Shown piece after piece: positions 5,349 through 6,191 of a stretch of DNA of 6,191 nt. Location of the stretch: the NCBI GenBank assembly GCA_020626545.1, contig JAHKZS010000187.1:1-6191 (forward strand), read 5' to 3'. The notes beneath the pieces were generated by a model. That model did no database searches and had not been told where the DNA came from. It saw nothing but the letters and a program-made list of their open reading frames with translations. The DNA is from a bacterium (GTDB lineage: Bacteria > Bacillota > Clostridia > Oscillospirales > Acutalibacteraceae). A program made the translations under genes and the position numbers. Position 1 is the stretch's first letter. Every line of letters starts with the position of its first letter.

Positions 5349-5353
5349 GTCAA
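5325..5353 (-). promoter_or_regulatory. Promoter of the toxin-antitoxin operon
   Basis: On the - strand: TTGACT (5353-5348), 17 bases, TAAAAT (5330-5325). Transcription would start near 5318, giving a leader of about 19 bases to the antitoxin ATG at 5299. This supports that start over the ATG at 5323, which would lie upstream of the transcript. Confidence 0.6.
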
Positions 5354-5389
5354 GCAGTGATTCTATACTTATTTATCACGGTTCTTTAC

Positions 5390-5418
5390 TTGACTAAAAT
5401 CTATAAAAATGATATAAT
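5390..5418 (+). promoter_or_regulatory. Strong promoter for thrH, extended -10
   Basis: TTGACT (5390-5395), a 17-base spacer and a perfect TATAAT (5413-5418) preceded by TGA (extended -10). This is the best promoter in the window. The predicted start near 5425 leaves about 24 bases to the TTG start codon, so no leader riboswitch is possible. Its -35 faces away from the toxin-antitoxin -35, so the sequence AGTCAAG...CTTGACT forms an inverted pair 34 bases apart. Confidence 0.75.
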
Positions 5419-5448
5419 TTCCGAGTAATAAATGAGAGGATGATTATA

Positions 5449-6057
5449 TTGAGCAAACAGAAAATTGTATGTCTTGATATGGAAGGTGTATTAGTACCTG
5501 AGATATGGATAAACTTCGCGAGAGTTTCGGGTATTCCCGAGTTAAAAAAGACTACCAGGGACGAGCCCGATTACGATAAACTTATGAACTACAGACTTAA
5601 TATTCTTAAAGAACACGGTTTAGGTCTTAAAGAAATTCAGGACGTTATCGAGCAGATTGAGCCGTTAGAGGGCGCTAAGGAGTTTTTGGATGAGCTCCGT
5701 TCTATCGCTCAGGTAATTATTATCAGCGACACATTTACGCAGTTCGCCGCTCCGCTTATGAAGAAGCTCGGATATCCGACGCTTTTCTGTAATACGTTAG
5801 AAGTTGCCGACGACGGCGAGATTACGGGATTTAAAATGAGAGTTGAAAAGTCCAAATACTCGACCGTAAAGGCTCTCCAGTCTATCGGATTCGACACTAT
5901 CGCCGCGGGCGACAGTTTTAACGACCTCGGTATGATTGAGGCAAGTAAGCACGGTTTCCTTTTCAGAACTACCGAACAGATTAAAAAGGACTATCCCCAG
6001 TTCCCCGCTTTCGAGGAATTCGACGACTTTTTAAACGCGATTAAAGAAGTATTATAA
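5449..6057 (+). CDS. thrH: ThrH: phosphoserine phosphatase / homoserine phosphotransferase (HAD superfamily)
   Basis: 202 aa, near the roughly 205 aa of the Pseudomonas enzyme. The ThrH signature DMEGVLVPEIW (10-20) carries nucleophile D10 and E12 where most HAD phosphatases have DxD; TTRDEPDYDKLM, SDTFTQF with S93 (motif II), and GDSFND (154-159) with D155 and D159 for Mg2+ follow. Characterised ThrH dephosphorylates phosphoserine and can pass the phosphate to homoserine, giving phosphohomoserine for threonine synthesis, acting in the cytosol. Start choice: an ATG at 5440 adds three residues, but AGAGGA (5435-5440) overlaps it; the TTG at 5449 has an 8-base gap and is preferred. Codon use resembles rlmD, so it looks native. 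It is monocistronic: its own promoter and its own terminator. The threonine-consuming ilvA lies in the same neighbourhood but is not linked by transcription. Confidence 0.88.
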   Translation: MSKQKIVCLDMEGVLVPEIWINFARVSGIPELKKTTRDEPDYDKLMNYRLNILKEHGLGLKEIQDVIEQIEPLEGAKEFLDELRSIAQVIIISDTFTQFAAPLMKKLGYPTLFCNTLEVADDGEITGFKMRVEKSKYSTVKALQSIGFDTIAAGDSFNDLGMIEASKHGFLFRTTEQIKKDYPQFPAFEEFDDFLNAIKEVL

Positions 6058-6070
6058 TACTAAGTATAAA

Positions 6071-6086
6071 ACAGCCACCGGGTTGT
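6071..6086 (+). repeat. Small hairpin after thrH
   Basis: ACAGCC (6071-6076) pairs with GGTTGT (6081-6086), with one G-U, around ACCG. It lies between the thrH stop and the main terminator, has no U-tract, and may simply protect the mRNA 3' end. Confidence 0.35.
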
Positions 6087-6096
6087 AGAATGTTTG

Positions 6097-6150
6097 GGCA
6101 TTCGGTTACATATCGTTAGGTCTTAGAAGATATGTAAACGGATGCCTTTT
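6097..6150 (+). terminator. Long-stem intrinsic terminator of thrH
   Basis: The left arm 6097-6113 (GGCATTCGGTTACATAT) pairs with 6130-6146 (ATATGTAAACGGATGCC): 17 positions with one G/A mismatch (6105/6138) and one U-G pair (6102/6141) valid only on the + strand, a 16-base loop, then TTTT. The stem is longer and more AT-rich at its apex than a typical terminator. A regulatory leader for a gene beyond 6191 is a less likely alternative. Confidence 0.65.
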
Positions 6151-6191
6151 GGTTTAATATATTATGAATTTTTCTTTAAAAGAATTTACAA

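Noticed and set aside
5440..5448. ATG start for thrH at 5440
   Set aside because: The AGAGGA binding site overlaps this codon, leaving no spacing; the TTG at 5449 is correctly placed and gives the usual ThrH N-terminus.
1..6191. CRISPR array, tRNA or rRNA genes
   Set aside because: No regularly spaced 20-40 bp repeats, no cloverleaf with TTCRA-type arm and no rRNA-like segment were seen on either strand.

Overview
The window reads like chromosomal DNA of a gut-type Clostridia bacterium, probably Oscillospiraceae/Ruminococcus-like. This is inferred from protein style, AGGAG-type ribosome binding sites, sigma-A-like promoters and frequent GTG/TTG starts; no taxonomic marker is present.

Layout. 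Bases 1-229 hold no convincing gene but a dense set of inverted repeats, including a 108-base imperfect hairpin whose G-U pairs only work in RNA read from the + strand. Bases 230-1420 (-) encode an ACT-domain threonine ammonia-lyase. A 131-bp divergent promoter region separates it from a short, TRAM-less RlmD/TrmA-family 23S rRNA uracil methyltransferase (1552-2706, +). Bases 2707-4653 carry a 4-TM membrane protein and a membrane-anchored alpha/beta hydrolase, spaced like an operon and, for the hydrolase, with clearly different codon use. At 4654-4686 there is a second, 10-codon RlmD-type C-terminus (HVECVVMLTK, then stop) with no gene body in front of it. A bidirectional terminator (4699-4734) follows. 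Then come a Phd/YefM-RelE/ParE toxin-antitoxin operon on the - strand (4738-5299), a second divergent promoter region, and thrH (5449-6057, +) with its terminator.

Main reading: the stretch from the HVE codons of rlmD (2662) to the orphan HVE codons (4654) looks like a small or decayed element that integrated into the 3' end of rlmD. It would have supplied a replacement gene tail and displaced the native tail downstream. The 3' end of rum/rlmD-type genes is a known integration target of streptococcal ICEs and of phage Phi-m46.1. No recombinase remains here, so this is an inference. It makes a sharp prediction: relatives lacking the island should have rlmD ending in HVECVVMLTK, followed directly by the 4699-4734 terminator.

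Functionally, ilvA (threonine to 2-oxobutyrate) and thrH (homoserine phosphotransferase/phosphoserine phosphatase) both touch threonine/serine metabolism but are separate transcription units. The toxin-antitoxin pair is autoregulated by all appearances: three 11-bp-spaced direct repeats overlie its promoter.
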